Of a stretch of 64,000 nt of DNA, positions 51,676 through 63,600 are shown one piece after another; the stretch's first letter is position 1, and the number at the start of each line of letters is the position of its first letter. Position numbers and translations under genes: made by a program. Origin of the DNA: Kingdonia uniflora (taxonomy: Eukaryota > Streptophyta > Magnoliopsida > Ranunculales > Circaeasteraceae); NCBI GenBank assembly GCA_014058105.1, contig JACGCM010000004.1, forward strand, positions 1,364,001 to 1,428,000, in the 5' to 3' direction. The notes beneath the pieces were generated by a model. It made no database searches and was not told the DNA's origin. It was given only the letters and a program-made list of their open reading frames with translations.

Positions 51676-53651
51676 TTTAGTACCAATGGACAAAATAAAT
51701 GGTATGCAACCTGCTGATGTTCGAGGTGTTGTTATATATGCCCATGAAATGCTAAGTAGCTCTTCGACCCATTTGCCTTTATTTTTGTCGAGGCATTTCT
51801 GCAATCCTGACTTGATGTTTTTTATTAATTGCTTTGGCTTGGCCATTTCCCTGTGGATAGTAAGGTGCTGAAGTAATCAACTATATTTTGTATTTGTAGA
51901 GGAATTTAAGGACTTTGTTGCTGATGAACTGTTTTCCATTATCAGATCTTATCATTTGTGGACAGCCAAATCAAGTTATAATGTGCTCCTATAAGAATTT
52001 GATTACTTCACTCTTATTAGTATGATAAATTGTTACAACTTCGACCTATTTTGTAAAATAGTTCGTAGTTTCAAGGATAAATGTTTTGTTTCCCGATATA
52101 GGGTGGAATGGACCAATGATGTCGATGGCCATCTTTTAAATGGCATAAGGACATTGCTGACATGTAGGTCGAGAGCTAGACTTTTGATGTCTTGTACGTG
52201 AATTTGGCATTTGTAGCATTTGCGAACAAAGTTTTCGCAGTCTTGTCTCATCTTTGGCCAACAGAAATAATCATTTTGTGAATACTTTTTACGCCAGTGA
52301 TCGTCCTGAGATATGTACAACACAAATTCCTTCATGAAGTTCCTTGATCTTTATTTGGGCTTGTTTCTGGGAGATGCATTCGATAAGTGGGCCTCCTCTT
52401 GTAATCTGGTATAGTACTCCTCCTTCGAATTTAAATCTTGGACATTTGGCTAATAAAGATCGAGCTTCATCCTTATTCTCGTGGAGAGGATTAGAATTAA
52501 AATATGTATGAAATAGTTTTTTCTAATCTTCAGGATCGTCAGTGTCGGCAACTTGGATTTGCATGGAATAGCTTACTTCGAGGCTGGAATGTTCGATAAC
52601 TTCGATATATAGTATTCTTTTCTTACTATCTTTGAGTATTGCAGCAATATATACTAGAGCTTTGGCATATCGGTTTTCTTCCCGTGGCAAATAAGAAATT
52701 ATGGCGTATTTGAAATTTGTTATTTTTTCTTCGATCGACACAGTGTAGTCAACCATTTTTCCTGATGTTTTGAATGCTTTGTTATAATGATTAGTTACGA
52801 GTAATGAGTCTACGTAGATGGCTAATTCTTCTTCTCCCAGTACTACTGCGAGGACTAGTCCATATAAGATAGCCTCATACTCTGTTTCATTATTTGTTGT
52901 ATAGAATTTGAGTTTGATGGTTTTCTCAATTTTGTAATTGGATGGTGTAACAAGAACGATGCTAATCCTTGACCCTTCTTGGTCCTGCACATTCGTCTGT
53001 AAAAAGTCTCCATCTTGTACTTTTGGATCATGTGTTTGGTTATGCAATTGAGTCATTAGTTAGAAATTTTTTGAGTTCCTCCCATTCAGGGTCTTTGATG
53101 GGAAAATCTGCCAGGAAGTCAGCAACTGCCTGCACTTTAATCAAAATTTGTGGCTCGAATGTAATGTCGTATTTGCCTAGGAAAATAGACCATAGTTGAA
53201 CCCTTCTGGATTTCTCTTTTTTGGACAACACTAGTTTGAAGGGGAATTTGGTGATTAATTTGACAGGGTATGCTTATAAATAAGGTCAAAGTTTTTGGGA
53301 ACTGTACACCAGGGCCAGTTGCAATTTTTATGTTGTTGTGTATCTTTTTTAGAAGGCATGAGTGTTTTGTTGATGAAGTAAATTATTTTTTCTATTCCGT
53401 TTTCTTTTCGAATAAGGATAAAACTGATAGAGTCTTATGTTGTCGATAAATATACCGTTAATTCCTCGCCATCAACAGAAGTACTTATTATGGGAGGATT
53501 CCCCAAGTATCTTTTGAGATCTTATAAAGCCAATTCACATTCTAAAGTCTAGATGATTTCCTTGGGTTGTTTTTTTGTCATAGGCGATGAGATCCCCAAA
53601 GAAGAAGGTAAAGAAGTTTGCATTGATAAGATGATTTTGAGATGAACTTGT

Positions 53652-54386
53652 TGTAGGGGCCTACTTCTTTTGGAGGGGAAGTCGGCTCTTGCAACATGGG
53701 GTTAATCTTTAATCAAAGAAATACAAGTAAATAATCTAAAGTACGAACAACCTATAGACAAATTACTTGCGTAGAGGCCCTAATATGACGCTCTACGACC
53801 TCTGATGAAGATTTTTAAGAATGCTTTTATTACTGATAAGTAATCGAAGGTTCGAATACTGGGTTTTACAGGGTGGTCGAAGGTAAACTCCAAAAGGGGT
53901 TGGGGAGGATTTTTCTAATCCCTCCTTGGCTCTCCATCTCTCCTATTTATAGAATCAAAGGAAGGGATAAGTCACCAAGGTTTGGTTAGATTACAAGGGT
54001 ACTATCCGGATATCTCGGCAGGGTATGGGCGCCGAACATGTCTGTACTATCACTGTAACAGTTATTGGAGGTGTTTCTATACTTTATTACTGTGGCAGTG
54101 GTTGGGCCTGTCACTGTAGCTGCAAGAACCAATCACTGCGCCGTCTTGTCTAATGAGCTGGCTGCCTGCCTCGTCATACCTTGACCATGTACAACTATGG
54201 TCAAAGTGTTTCTGTTGCGATGTATGGAGTCCATTCTCGAGGTTTGTTTAATGGTCGAAGCTTCATCTTCAAATGATCTTTGGAAAGATTGTTTAAGGAT
54301 TTAGTGGGTTTCGATACATTTGGGTAGGCTGCAAAGTAGCCTTCGAGTGTCTGAGTGGGGTCGATGGCTGCGAGTAGGCTACTACA
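53652..54386 (-). repeat. E2 3' LTR (left)
   Basis: It is 735 bp and shares start, end and several internal blocks with the E1 LTRs (for example the ctacgacctctgatgaagatttttaagaatgc region near 53800), but it is clearly diverged. Confidence 0.85.
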
Positions 54387-54637
54387 TTCTCCCCCTCTCA
54401 GCGAGGGTCTCGAAACCAGGTGGAGAGGAGTTTGCTGAGAAAATTATTTGGCCTTAAATTTAAGCAGTTTGACTATTGGTTTTTGGGTAAGTAATAAAAG
54501 AGGATAATTAAAAGGTATTGGTGGTTATAGGGTAATAATGAAATGAGGCTACAAGTATAGGTTATTGAGTTGGGATACTGTATAACCTTCTTCTTTTCCA
54601 TTCTTCTCTCTTTCCTCTGTAAATTTTTAAAATCTCT

Positions 54638-54943
54638 ATGGATACCATGCCCAATATGAGATATCAAAAGAGGATGGGGTTCGCCCAGGACCGTCGTGTA
54701 GGGTAGAAGACTGGTGAACTGCATATAAAGTTCTTCGGGCATCATGATCTGGACTGGGACATTCCCGAACTGGTGGAGGTAGAGGCTGGAGTGCTCATCA
54801 ATGGGGAGCCTTACACTACTGCGGAGAAACATTATCTATTTCTGTCGGCTTTGGTCGAATATCTTGTTTGTGCAGAAGAGGAGATGGAGGAGCCAAGCGC
54901 GGTGAGTGGAGCTGGGCCTTTTGGAAGTAGGGTTACTGTTTGA
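54638..54943 (+). pseudogene. Small antisense ORF A1 of E2
   Basis: The frame starts MDTMPNMRYQKRMGFAQD and carries IPELVEVEAGVLINGEPYTT followed by AEKHYLFLSALVEYLVCAEE. The WWG..LQW core found in the paralogues is missing, apparently by deletion. One in-frame TAG (54704-54706) interrupts the frame. It is a paralogue of 33344 by position and sequence. Confidence 0.58.
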
Positions 54944-55455
54944 GGTGGTGATGATTAGTCTCTCTGTATTGTAAGATTTTATGTAGAGGTTTTTATTTGG
55001 GCTGGTTGTGTGAGTGTATTTGGGTTTAAAATTTTGCTATTTTGTTGTTATGTGGTAAAATGGAATGAGAATATTATTTTTTTGCATATTTGAGTTTTTA
55101 TTACTGCTAGGCATTAGAAATGAATAGGCTCATAGGCACGATAGTAGATTTATCTCATCGAATGTTAATGGGTAATACTGATTAATACTATGAAAGGTAC
55201 TCTCGAAGTATAATGACGTGGTCGAAGGTAATTGGCTTGGTACAAGTAATTGGGGTCAAAGCGTGATGATGGTCGATGATTCGATGAGGGAGTTTCGACT
55301 GCAAGTCCTCGTAAATGTTGTTTCCATGCACATGCAGAGGGAACTATTACGTCTTGGAAGTTGTAGAGGTTGAACTGTTGGGTTTTTCAAGGTAGGAATT
55401 GAATGTAGCAATAAATCTGGCTTGGGAAGAGGGTAAGTTGACATCATTCTCCATG

Positions 55456-55463
55456 TATAAAAG
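55456..55463 (+). promoter_or_regulatory. TATA box of small antisense ORF A2 in E2
   Basis: TATAAAAG lies 73 bases before the ATG at 55537 and is the best TATA box among the antisense genes. Confidence 0.5.
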
Positions 55464-55536
55464 TAGCTGTTGTGGAGGGGATTTTTCACCATTCTGCATT
55501 CTTTCTTCATCTTTCTTCTTATTTGCTCAGATCGAG

Positions 55537-55950
55537 ATGGCTTCAAATGTACCTGTATAAGAGAACCAGGCGGCAGTGAGGCTCAGGCGAATAATAAAGA
55601 GGACGTTGGAGCTGCAACGGAGGTTTGGTATTGATCAGGATATTGATGCAAAAATGCCGAATCTCTTTGAAGTGGAACCCGGGGTACCCATTGTGGGAAT
55701 GTCTTTTGCATACTGGTGGGGGATTCTTCAGATGATGGGTCCATTTTCGGGTCATCAGTTATCTCAGCTAGAGTCCTTTACAGAAGAAATGGTGGATAAA
55801 GCTGGTGCTGTGCCTGTGTTCAAGGAGGAGCATCCCACTGATAATTATGGTCCTCTTTTAACTGTGTTGCTGGGTTCTATGATTGATCTGTCTGTGGTTT
55901 GTTTTTGTTGTTGCTCTTTCTTTCCTTTTTTTTGTATATGGGGTCTGTAG
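55537..55950 (+). pseudogene. Small antisense ORF A2 of E2
   Basis: The frame starts MASNVPV, then TAA (from CAA by one transition), then RLRRIIKRTLELQRRFGIDQ, MPNLFEVEPGVPIVGMSFAY, WWGILQMMGPFSGHQLSQLE and a longer end with a hydrophobic stretch (LLGSMIDLSVVCFCCCSFFP). The core matches ORF A1/A2 of E1; the Cys motif at the end is lost. Function unknown. Confidence 0.6.
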
Positions 55951-55954
55951 TTGG

Positions 55955-56780
55955 TGATTAGATGTATTGGCTTGTTGAATGAAATTAGAATTTTGAATTG
56001 CTGTTGAAGTAGTATTCCTTCTTATTATAAGTAGCAAATTGAACTGTCGTACTAAGAGTCTGCAAAAGTGGAACTAAAATTCTGAACTGTTAAAGTATCG
56101 GTAACATCTGTCGAAGGAGGATTTTTGATTCTCGAAGTAGTATCCTGAGCTGTAGAAGTAATAATATAATATGTCGATGTAGGGTGTTTGAACTGTCGGG
56201 GGGAAGTTTTGAATTGTTGATGTAAGATACTGCAGTTTGTCGAAGTAAGAGGTCTATTTTGTCGAAACTGAAAGCATTTATCCGTTGGTGTAATAGGTTG
56301 GATCTGTGTGGGCATAAATTTTTGAACTATCGAAGTGCATGATTATAATCTATCAGAGGGTGAATATGATCTATCGAAGGAAAATGGGTGTTCAGGTATA
56401 AATATAAGTTGGGAGTATCGAAGTAATTAATTGTGGAAGTATCGAATATGTCGTAGATCGAATGGTTGGTATACTTGGGGATCGAATATGAGGTTATCTG
56501 TTGACGAGTCTTTGAGACGCTGTATAGTCGATTACTTGAATGTGAGGAGTGTGTCAAAGGTTTTGATGTATTTGACTGGTCGTACTAGCAGCTCGGACAG
56601 CTAGCTTGTCAGGACAGTACATGCGTCTGGGGCAGTGTGCCTGATAGGTAATCATTATTGTTGTCCATGTTTTACGGAAAAGTTATGATTTGATGTTTGG
56701 ATTTGACTATTTTAGCTTCGAGTGAGGGAAAAAGGGTTCGAGAAGCTTTAGTTTTACAAGTAATTGGAAGTGAGCTTGCG
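55955..56780. other. Non-coding stretch between small and long antisense genes of E2
   Basis: I see no gene here. The first half is a loose repetition of short units around gtcgaa/gtcgaagta and tgaactgt, possibly a degenerate minisatellite. It corresponds in position to 34700-35270 of E1. Confidence 0.45.
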
Positions 56781-56785
56781 ACTCG

Positions 56786-56913
56786 CACGTGAGGGATATG
56801 AGGGTTAAATTGGTCAAAACACATTGTAACCGGAAAGCCAGGGTTGTGGGGTTGTGGTAATGATAGTGGTTTGAAAATTGTGGTAGTTTTGGTTTTTTGA
56901 GAGGGTATATAAG
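56786..56913 (+). promoter_or_regulatory. G-box and TATA box of the long antisense gene in E2
   Basis: CACGTG (56786-56791) and TATATAAG (56906-56913) are spaced as in E1, and the bases between are similar (gagggttaaa..., ggggttgtggtaatg). This conservation suggests a real promoter in the plus direction. Confidence 0.58.
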
Positions 56914-57352
56914 TGTGGGAGAAGTAACCACTGCACTGTTCACTGAGAAAAAACTAGAGAGAGTGAGAGATGAAGGACGTACGCCATTAGTATCGGTGCT
57001 TGAGAGAAGTTACTGAAGTCATTGCATTGATCTCGCTGTCTTGGGTATAGTGCATCTGACACAGGCGTGTCATTTGAACTCTGCCAATTTTGCTTTGTTT
57101 TTCCTTCTGTGTCTGTGAGCAGAATATTCTGGGTTTGGGGTTTGGCAATTATTTTTGAGGATAAGAGAATTGATGAATCTAGGTTTCGACCCATTCTCGG
57201 ATTTTAGAGGCTTTTGAAGGAGGCATGGGGTTTAGGATCGAAGTTTCGAATGTGTATAGATCTGTTGAAAGATCTAGATGGGATATGGGTTATTGACGCG
57301 TAATTATAAAAAATATCAATCTAATTGTGGGCCTCTTCTTTTGTAGGGTAAG

Positions 57353-59548
57353 ATGCATACCCGTCAAGCTTCGAGACAGAGGTTGATAGACGAAGAGATC
57401 GATGTTTTCAAAGTTAGTCTTTCTGGTTGTGCCTTATTAAATGAGGGCAGCGATTTAGAGGTGTTAGATGTTGTAACTGATCCCCCTCTGTCTATGGTTC
57501 TGCTGGCTGGTGAGATTCCAATTACGAGACGTCGTAGGACGGTAGTTACTGAGGATAGTGAGGGGGAGGAGATAGTCTGGGGGGAGAGGGGCGAGGGTAA
57601 TGTGGGTCCTTCTGGTAGTGGAAAGGGAGAAGAGGGGTAGAGTGATGACAGTGGGGATTCGACTGAATCAGATAGGGTCGAAGGTGCCATTTTGGTGAGG
57701 GATATGGTTAGATTAGATCGATTTGCCGGTAAGTTGGAGCTGTCAAAGGTGGGGGTGTCGTTGAGCGTGGCGGGAGCAGGGCTAACTTTCAAATCAGACC
57801 CTAGAGACGGAATAATGGTATATAGAGGTCATATTCGATTGGGGATGGAACTTCCTCTTCGAAGGCTGGTAAAAGGGGTGTTGAATTTTTGGGAGGTTGC
57901 CCCGGTGCAAATGAAGGGAAATTTTTATGAGATGATGAGGGTTATAGAGGGGATGAATGCTAAGTTGAGCAGTGAGGGGAGGGGTTTAATTAAGTGGTTT
58001 GACATTATTACCTTCTACTGGAAGAAGGCGAGCCAGAACATAGGTACCTATCACATCTAGTGTCACCCTGAAAAGCCCTAGTTTTTTAATCTGTGTTTGA
58101 CGGGTCTAGGGTGGAATAAAGACCTAGTCATAGTACGGGGTAACTATGAAAATGTTGAAGGGGAGGACCTATATAAGTTGCATCATAAGGTGCATAATCA
58201 GAGTAAGTTTGTTGTTGAAGGATTATTGTTGATGTATGTCTTGAATAAATGGTGATTATATTTTGTTTGTTCTGCAGGTCCGAAGAATTTGACTTGGAAC
58301 AATCCAAGGAACTACATTTATACCTTTCTCGAAGTTAGTGAAGATTGGGTGAATTCTGTTTTTGATAGTCTTGGCATTAAGAGGCAGAGATGGAAGAAGA
58401 CAGATTTCCTGCTTTGAAATGTACCCGTTATGCCAAAGCCATCGAAGATGAGAGGCGAAGGTGGTTTGAAGGGTCCAAAAGATATGGGAGGGGATGAGTT
58501 GCCAAGAAATATTCAGTATGTTCCAAAAAGGAGGAGGGGTTCGAAGCAAGAAGCGCAGGTACCTGAAGTGGCTGGCGATGCTTCGAGTTTGAGGTCAAGG
58601 CAGGTGCCAACGCAGACTGAGAAGGGGAAGGGCCAGGTTATTCTTGATGTTCCAAAGGTACAACAGGCGAAAGTTATTCTGCGTAAAAGGCGTAGGGCAC
58701 TGGGGGAAGTTGATGCAGCAGATGAGGATGAAGAGATGGCAGAAGCTGAACGACAAGAGCTAGCGATAGCCAAACATGCTTTGATGGTTGAACTCTGGGA
58801 AGATGACCCAGATGAAGCTTCGAAGGAGATGAAGAGGAGTATGTTTTAGGTAATTGTCTATTAATTTCTTCTGTGAGATTATGATATTTCTTTTAAGTTT
58901 TTCAAGTTTTAGGGGCTACTGACTGCTCGAATATTTTAGCAGACGGATGCTTGGGTGCAATCTTATAACAAGGCAATGAAGTCAGCAAAGGGGAAGCTTT
59001 GGCAGGCGATTGAAAGTCTAGATATTTCCCGAGGGACCGACGCTTCGTTAATGTCTAAGGTCAAAGTTTTGAAGCGATATTTGGAGGTAATCACGAACTC
59101 CTTTGATGAGAGGCTGGAGGATCAGCGGTCTAAATAGGAGCGGGTGTGGACAGCAAAGCTTACTACGAATGAGAGGGAAAAAGCAGAATAGATGGTGAGT
59201 TATCCGGCATAGTATGATAATGAATGTAAGGTGATTGTCAGGCTGAAAGAGTTTATAGAGGAGAAGGCGTATAACCCTAACACTTTCGAATCCTTCCCTA
59301 TTTCCTTAGAACTGGTTGTTGGATATAATTTACAGATACAGGAAGGAGATGCAGATGTTATCGGTGGGGCAGATGGAGGTGCTGGGGGTGGTGTGAAGGC
59401 CTCTATAATTGAAGCAATCAGTGCTGGAACTGTGGATGGTGTAGTTATCGATGGTACGGGGATGAAGCTTTCGACTGGAGGTTCTGTGAGTGCTGGCATT
59501 GCCGATATAAGGTATTTGGTATTGGGGTTCCATGTCAACCTTTTCTGA
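57353..59548 (+). pseudogene. Long antisense gene of E2, multi-exon
   Basis: After a leader intron (acceptor ends at 57346), exon 1 (57353-58202) starts MHTRQASRQRLIDEEID. It has an acidic part, then a domain like Pfam PF04195: LGMELPLRRLVKGVLNFWEV, FYEMMRVIEGMNAKL, FDIITFYWKKASQN, LGWNKDLVIVRGNYE. Donor gtaagt lies at 58203. Exon 2 (58278-58849; acceptor ttctgcag) is basic and charged (KRRRGSKQEAQVPEVAGDAS). Exon 3 (from about 58940) has a coiled coil (MSKVKVLKRYLEVITNSFDE) and a Gly-rich end. Stops are nearly all TAG, including one at the exon 2/3 border. Several fall where E1 has TGG or CAA. Without them the protein would be about 650-700 residues. Role unknown. Confidence 0.7.
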
Positions 59549-59929
59549 TTTGCTGTTGAGTTGTAATATTTTGAACCATGTTTCTTTTTTTGTGGAGTTT
59601 GGTCTTTGAACTTGGTATTTTTGTGAGTTGTCGTATTATACTAATGTTGTTTATCTGTTGAACTTCTAGATTTTATTCTGAACTGCATTTAAATTTGTAT
59701 TTGATTTTTGAACTAGATTTGTTGTCTTCTTCTAGCCTTGCTTTATTCTAGATTTTTGAAATATTGAGGCATATTCTGTTAGTTTTGCTTGTACCGAATG
59801 TTTGATGCATGGCCTAGCTTGAGTTGTGTTGAAACTGCTTCTCTGGTTGATGATAGTTGAAATCTTCTTACATCGTGGATATTTATGTATAATAGTATAT
59901 GTATGTACTGTTTCTGTCGAATAACTGCA

Positions 59930-60590
59930 GAGTGATCGGATCCCGAAGAGCTTCGAGGATGTTGTGATACCCCTTTTGAAATTGATGGATCTGCTGGACA
60001 TCGAAGGCCAAAGCCACAGTGATGTAAGCAACCCATTCCCGAGGGTCCGGCCTTTCAACCATTCGTGACCCTCGAGTTTGCTTGAATGCTGGAAACTTGA
60101 AAATTCCAAGGTAGCTCCCGAGTATCAGTCGGGGCGAGGGTGGACATGATACCCAGAGTAAACCATTGAATCGACTAGACTTTGACGGTTTCGGAGCCTG
60201 ATTGAAGCATAACTGTTCACCCCCAATGCATTCCTGAGGGTCCGGTCTTTCGACCATCCTTGCCTCTCGAGTTTGCTCAAAATTGAAAGTTTGAAAATTT
60301 CAAGGCCGCTCCCAGTATCAATCGGGTCGAAGGGTTGACATGATACTTGGAAGAAACCATGAAATTGACTGGACTTTGGTAGTTTCGGAGCCTAATCAAT
60401 GCATAACTGTTCTCCCCTAATGCATTCAAGAGGGTCCGATCTTTCGACCATCCTTGTCCCTCGAGTTTGCTCGAAATTGGAAGCTTAAAAAATCTCGATG
60501 TCGCTCCTAAGTATCAGTCGGGTCGAAGGGTTGACATGGTACCTAAGTTAAACCAAGAAATTCAATGAAAGGAGGAGATGAAGTATGGGT
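59930..60590 (+). repeat. About 190-bp tandem repeat between antisense gene and pol of E2
   Basis: Units containing ccctcgagtttgct and gtatcagtcgg recur about every 185-190 bases (for example ccaatgcattcctgagggtccgg near 60220 and taatgcattcaagagggtccg near 60419). It is homologous to the repeat at 38320-38970 in E1. Confidence 0.8.
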
Positions 60591-60620
60591 TGAAAAGTTA
60601 TTTATTGATAATTCTGTGTT

Positions 60621-63600
60621 ATATCAGTTGTACAAGGTTGAGGCCATGGCCTGTATTGTGTTCCACGGGTTTTGGTAAAGGCTCGTCGTCTTCTATCATC
60701 AGATAGTAAGAACCCTTGTCAGTTTTATCGTACACGACATAAGGTCCTTCCCAGGATTTGGCTAGGTTGCCAGCGTTTCAAGGTTTTGAAGATTGGTTGA
60801 CACGTCGATGTACTAGATATCTGATGTTGAAACTTCATGGTTGAACTCTCTTGTTATAGGATTTCTAAAGTGATGTGTGGTAGCGGCCAAGGTTGGCGAT
60901 GGCTCGGTCTTGAGTTTTGTCGATCCATAACATGTTGCATATGAGCTCAAACTCATTGCCTTCATCTGGGAGGTCAGGATCTCGTGTAAGTACTTTGAAT
61001 TGAGTAAGGTGCACAACCTCGATACTGTATGTTAGAAGGAAAGGGGTGCAGCTTGTAGATTTTCTTGGTGTTGTGCGATAGGCCCAGAGGACATACTGTA
61101 ACTCTTAAACCCATCGACCTTTCTTTGCGTCAATTATTTTCTTGAGACCATCGATAATGGTTATGTTGATTGCTTCGACTTAACCGTTGCCTTGGGGATA
61201 GTAAGGTGTTGAGGGTGAGAGGATGATGTCGTGTTTTTTGAGAAAGTTTATGACTTTATTACCGACGAACTGGGGACCATTGTCGTATCGAATCAAATGG
61301 GGGCAGCCGAAGTGTGTGATAATATTTTCCCATAGAAATTTGGTAGCTTCTTCTTCTCTGGTTCGGCACAAAGGTGCAGCTTCGACCTATTTGGTGAAGT
61401 AATCTGTTGCAACAAAGATATTTTCTCTACTACCCTAGGCTTTAGGGAAGGGGCTGATGAGATCGATGGCCCATCTTTTGAATGGGCAGGAGACTTGCCT
61501 GAAATAAAGGTCTTGTAAAGGGTAATAAATGTCATGAGCGTGGCGTTGGCATTTGTCACAGTGTTTGGCATATTCTTTGGCTTGTTTTTTCATATTTGGC
61601 CAAAATAATCCTTGGGAGACGACTCGAAGGGCCACAAAATGACCAACAGTATGAGCACCGCAGATTCCTTCGTAAAGTTTGGTTAAGATTGTAGAGGCTT
61701 CGGCGTGGGATATACATCGAAGGAAGACGCTATTTGGGGATTTGCGATGTAATTCATTTTTATGGATAGTGTATCTGCGGTAATTTTCTAACGGCGATCT
61801 TCTGGCTTTGGGATCATCTGGGAGGGTGGCATTGTTGAGGAAATGGAGGAATGGTGTGCGCCATTCATCTGGATTGAGACTCTTACCCCTAGTATTGATG
61901 GCATTGAATTCCATCTGGTCGATACTTGGGCGTTCGAGTACTTTGATATGAAGGGTTTGGGATTCTGACTGTCCGAGCATGGCTGCGATATAGGCGAGGG
62001 CATCTGCATGTCGGCTTTCTCCCCGGGGGTAATGAGTGATAGTTGAGTTTTTGGGAAAATGGTCCATGCACTATCTAACGAAAAGAGCATAGTCAGCCAT
62101 GCGACCATTAGCTTGATTTTCTCCTGTATAATGTCTCTGAACAAGATGGGAATCTGTGAAAACGACAAGTTTGGGAATGCCAAGGTCGAGAGCGAGATCG
62201 AGGCTGTGGATTAAGGCTTCGTACTCTGCTTCGTTATTGGAACATTCTAAGGTAAGTTTAACAGCTTTCTCTGTTCGATCATTAGTGGGTGTGACCAAGA
62301 CAATACCAATTCCTAAGCCATTAGGTCTAGCAGATTCATCTGTGAATAAATGCCAGCCAGTGTTAGGGTTCCAGGGGTCTATTGTTTCGGGTTGGTCTTC
62401 TGTTAAATCATCTTCGTGTTCTTCCCAATTGACCTCTTCGACTGGGAAGTCTGCGAGGAAGTCTGCTACTGCTTAGCCTTTCAGGGATATTTGCTTCTCG
62501 AATGTAATGTCATGTTCGCCAAGGTACACAGACCACTGTTGTACTCTTCTGGATTTTTCTTTTTTACTGAGTACTTCTCGAAGGGGGTAACTTGTTATAA
62601 CACGGATGGGGTGGTCTTGAAAGTATGGCTTGAGTTTGCGGGCTGAATAGACAAGGGTTTGGAGCAAACGCTCAAGTTTTAAATATCGGGTTTCTGCGGG
62701 TGTTAGAGTTTTGCTGATAAAATATACAGGCTTCTTAACATTGGAATCGAGTTGAATAAGTACTGAACTGATAGAAGTATCTGTGACAGTAAGGTACAAA
62801 GAGAGTGTTTCACCTTTGACAGGTATACTAATAATAGGTTGTCGGCCAAGATAAGTTTTGAGTTCGAGGAAGGCCTGTTCACACTTGGGTGTCCAGTTGA
62901 TCTCGAGGTTGCTTTTCTTTTTTACTTTGTGGATGCCTTGGTCACGTTGGAGGGAAAAGAGCCAAGCACATCTATCTGAGGATTTGGAAATAAAACGATT
63001 GAGGGCTACTATTTTACCAGCCACTTTCTGGACGTCTTTTTTAGTTCAGGGTGAAGGCATATCGATGAGGGCTCGAATATGGGTGGGGTTAATCTCGATA
63101 CCTCGTTTACTGATAAGGTGGCCCAAAAATTTACCAGACGAAACGCCAAATTGCCATTTTTCTGGGTTGAGTTTCATGTTATATGTGCGAAGTATTGAGA
63201 AAACTTCAGCTAGGTCTTGGATATGGGTCTGTTTTTGAAGGCTTTTGCATAACATGTCGTCGATGTAGACTTCGACCGAGTTGCCAAACAGAGGTTTAAG
63301 CATGGTTGTGATGAGGCATTGGTAAGTGGCTCCCACATTTTTAAGGTCGAAGGGCATGACGTTAAAATAGTAAAGACCTTATTCAGTGATAAAAGGAAGT
63401 TTTGTGTTGATCTTTAGGTAGAAAGGGTACTTGATTATAACCCAAAGCTGCGTCCATCATTGATAGGCGCTCATGTTCAGCAGTTAGATCGAGGAGTGCT
63501 GAAATGATCGGGAGAGGGAAGCTATCCTTCGGTGTGTGCCTGTTGAGATCTGTGAAGTTGACGTAGATTCTGATCTTGCGTTCTTCTTAGGAACTGCCAC

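Larger units (their letters stand above)
28884..53651 (-). mobile_element. E3: old Tat-like gypsy element, host of the nested insertions
   Basis: The pieces of E3 are its antisense gene (28884-32146), its spacer (32147-32398 continuing at 45475), and its integrase and RNase H/RT region (45812-46203 and 51681-53651, minus strand). E1 interrupts it at 32404-45469, a copia plus TRIM pair at 46204-51675, and E2 at 53652. The rest of RT, gag and the 5' LTR lie right of E2, beyond the window. The left LTR was not found. E3 is the oldest of the three related elements by nesting order. Confidence 0.75.
45812..53651 (-). pseudogene. E3 pol: integrase, RNase H and part of RT, interrupted
   Basis: From right to left: an RT thumb/RNase H start (53230-53040; SKKEKSRRVQLWSIFLGKYD), RNase H (53056-52523; NNETEYEAILYGLVLAVVLG), the integrase zinc-binding region (52335-52033; CENFVRKCYKCQIHVQD) and integrase core down to 51681. 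The integrase C-terminus then follows at 46203-45812 (NWEGPYIIGDKTDSGTYWLM). The copia/TRIM insertion splits the reading at TTTAG, and the frame continues across it. The RT palm is not here: E2 is inserted at 53652. Confidence 0.85.

Noticed and set aside
57364..57792. Ser/Pro-rich minus-strand frame of 142 codons
   Set aside because: It mirrors the acidic Glu/Gly-rich exon 1 of the E2 antisense gene; no independent support.
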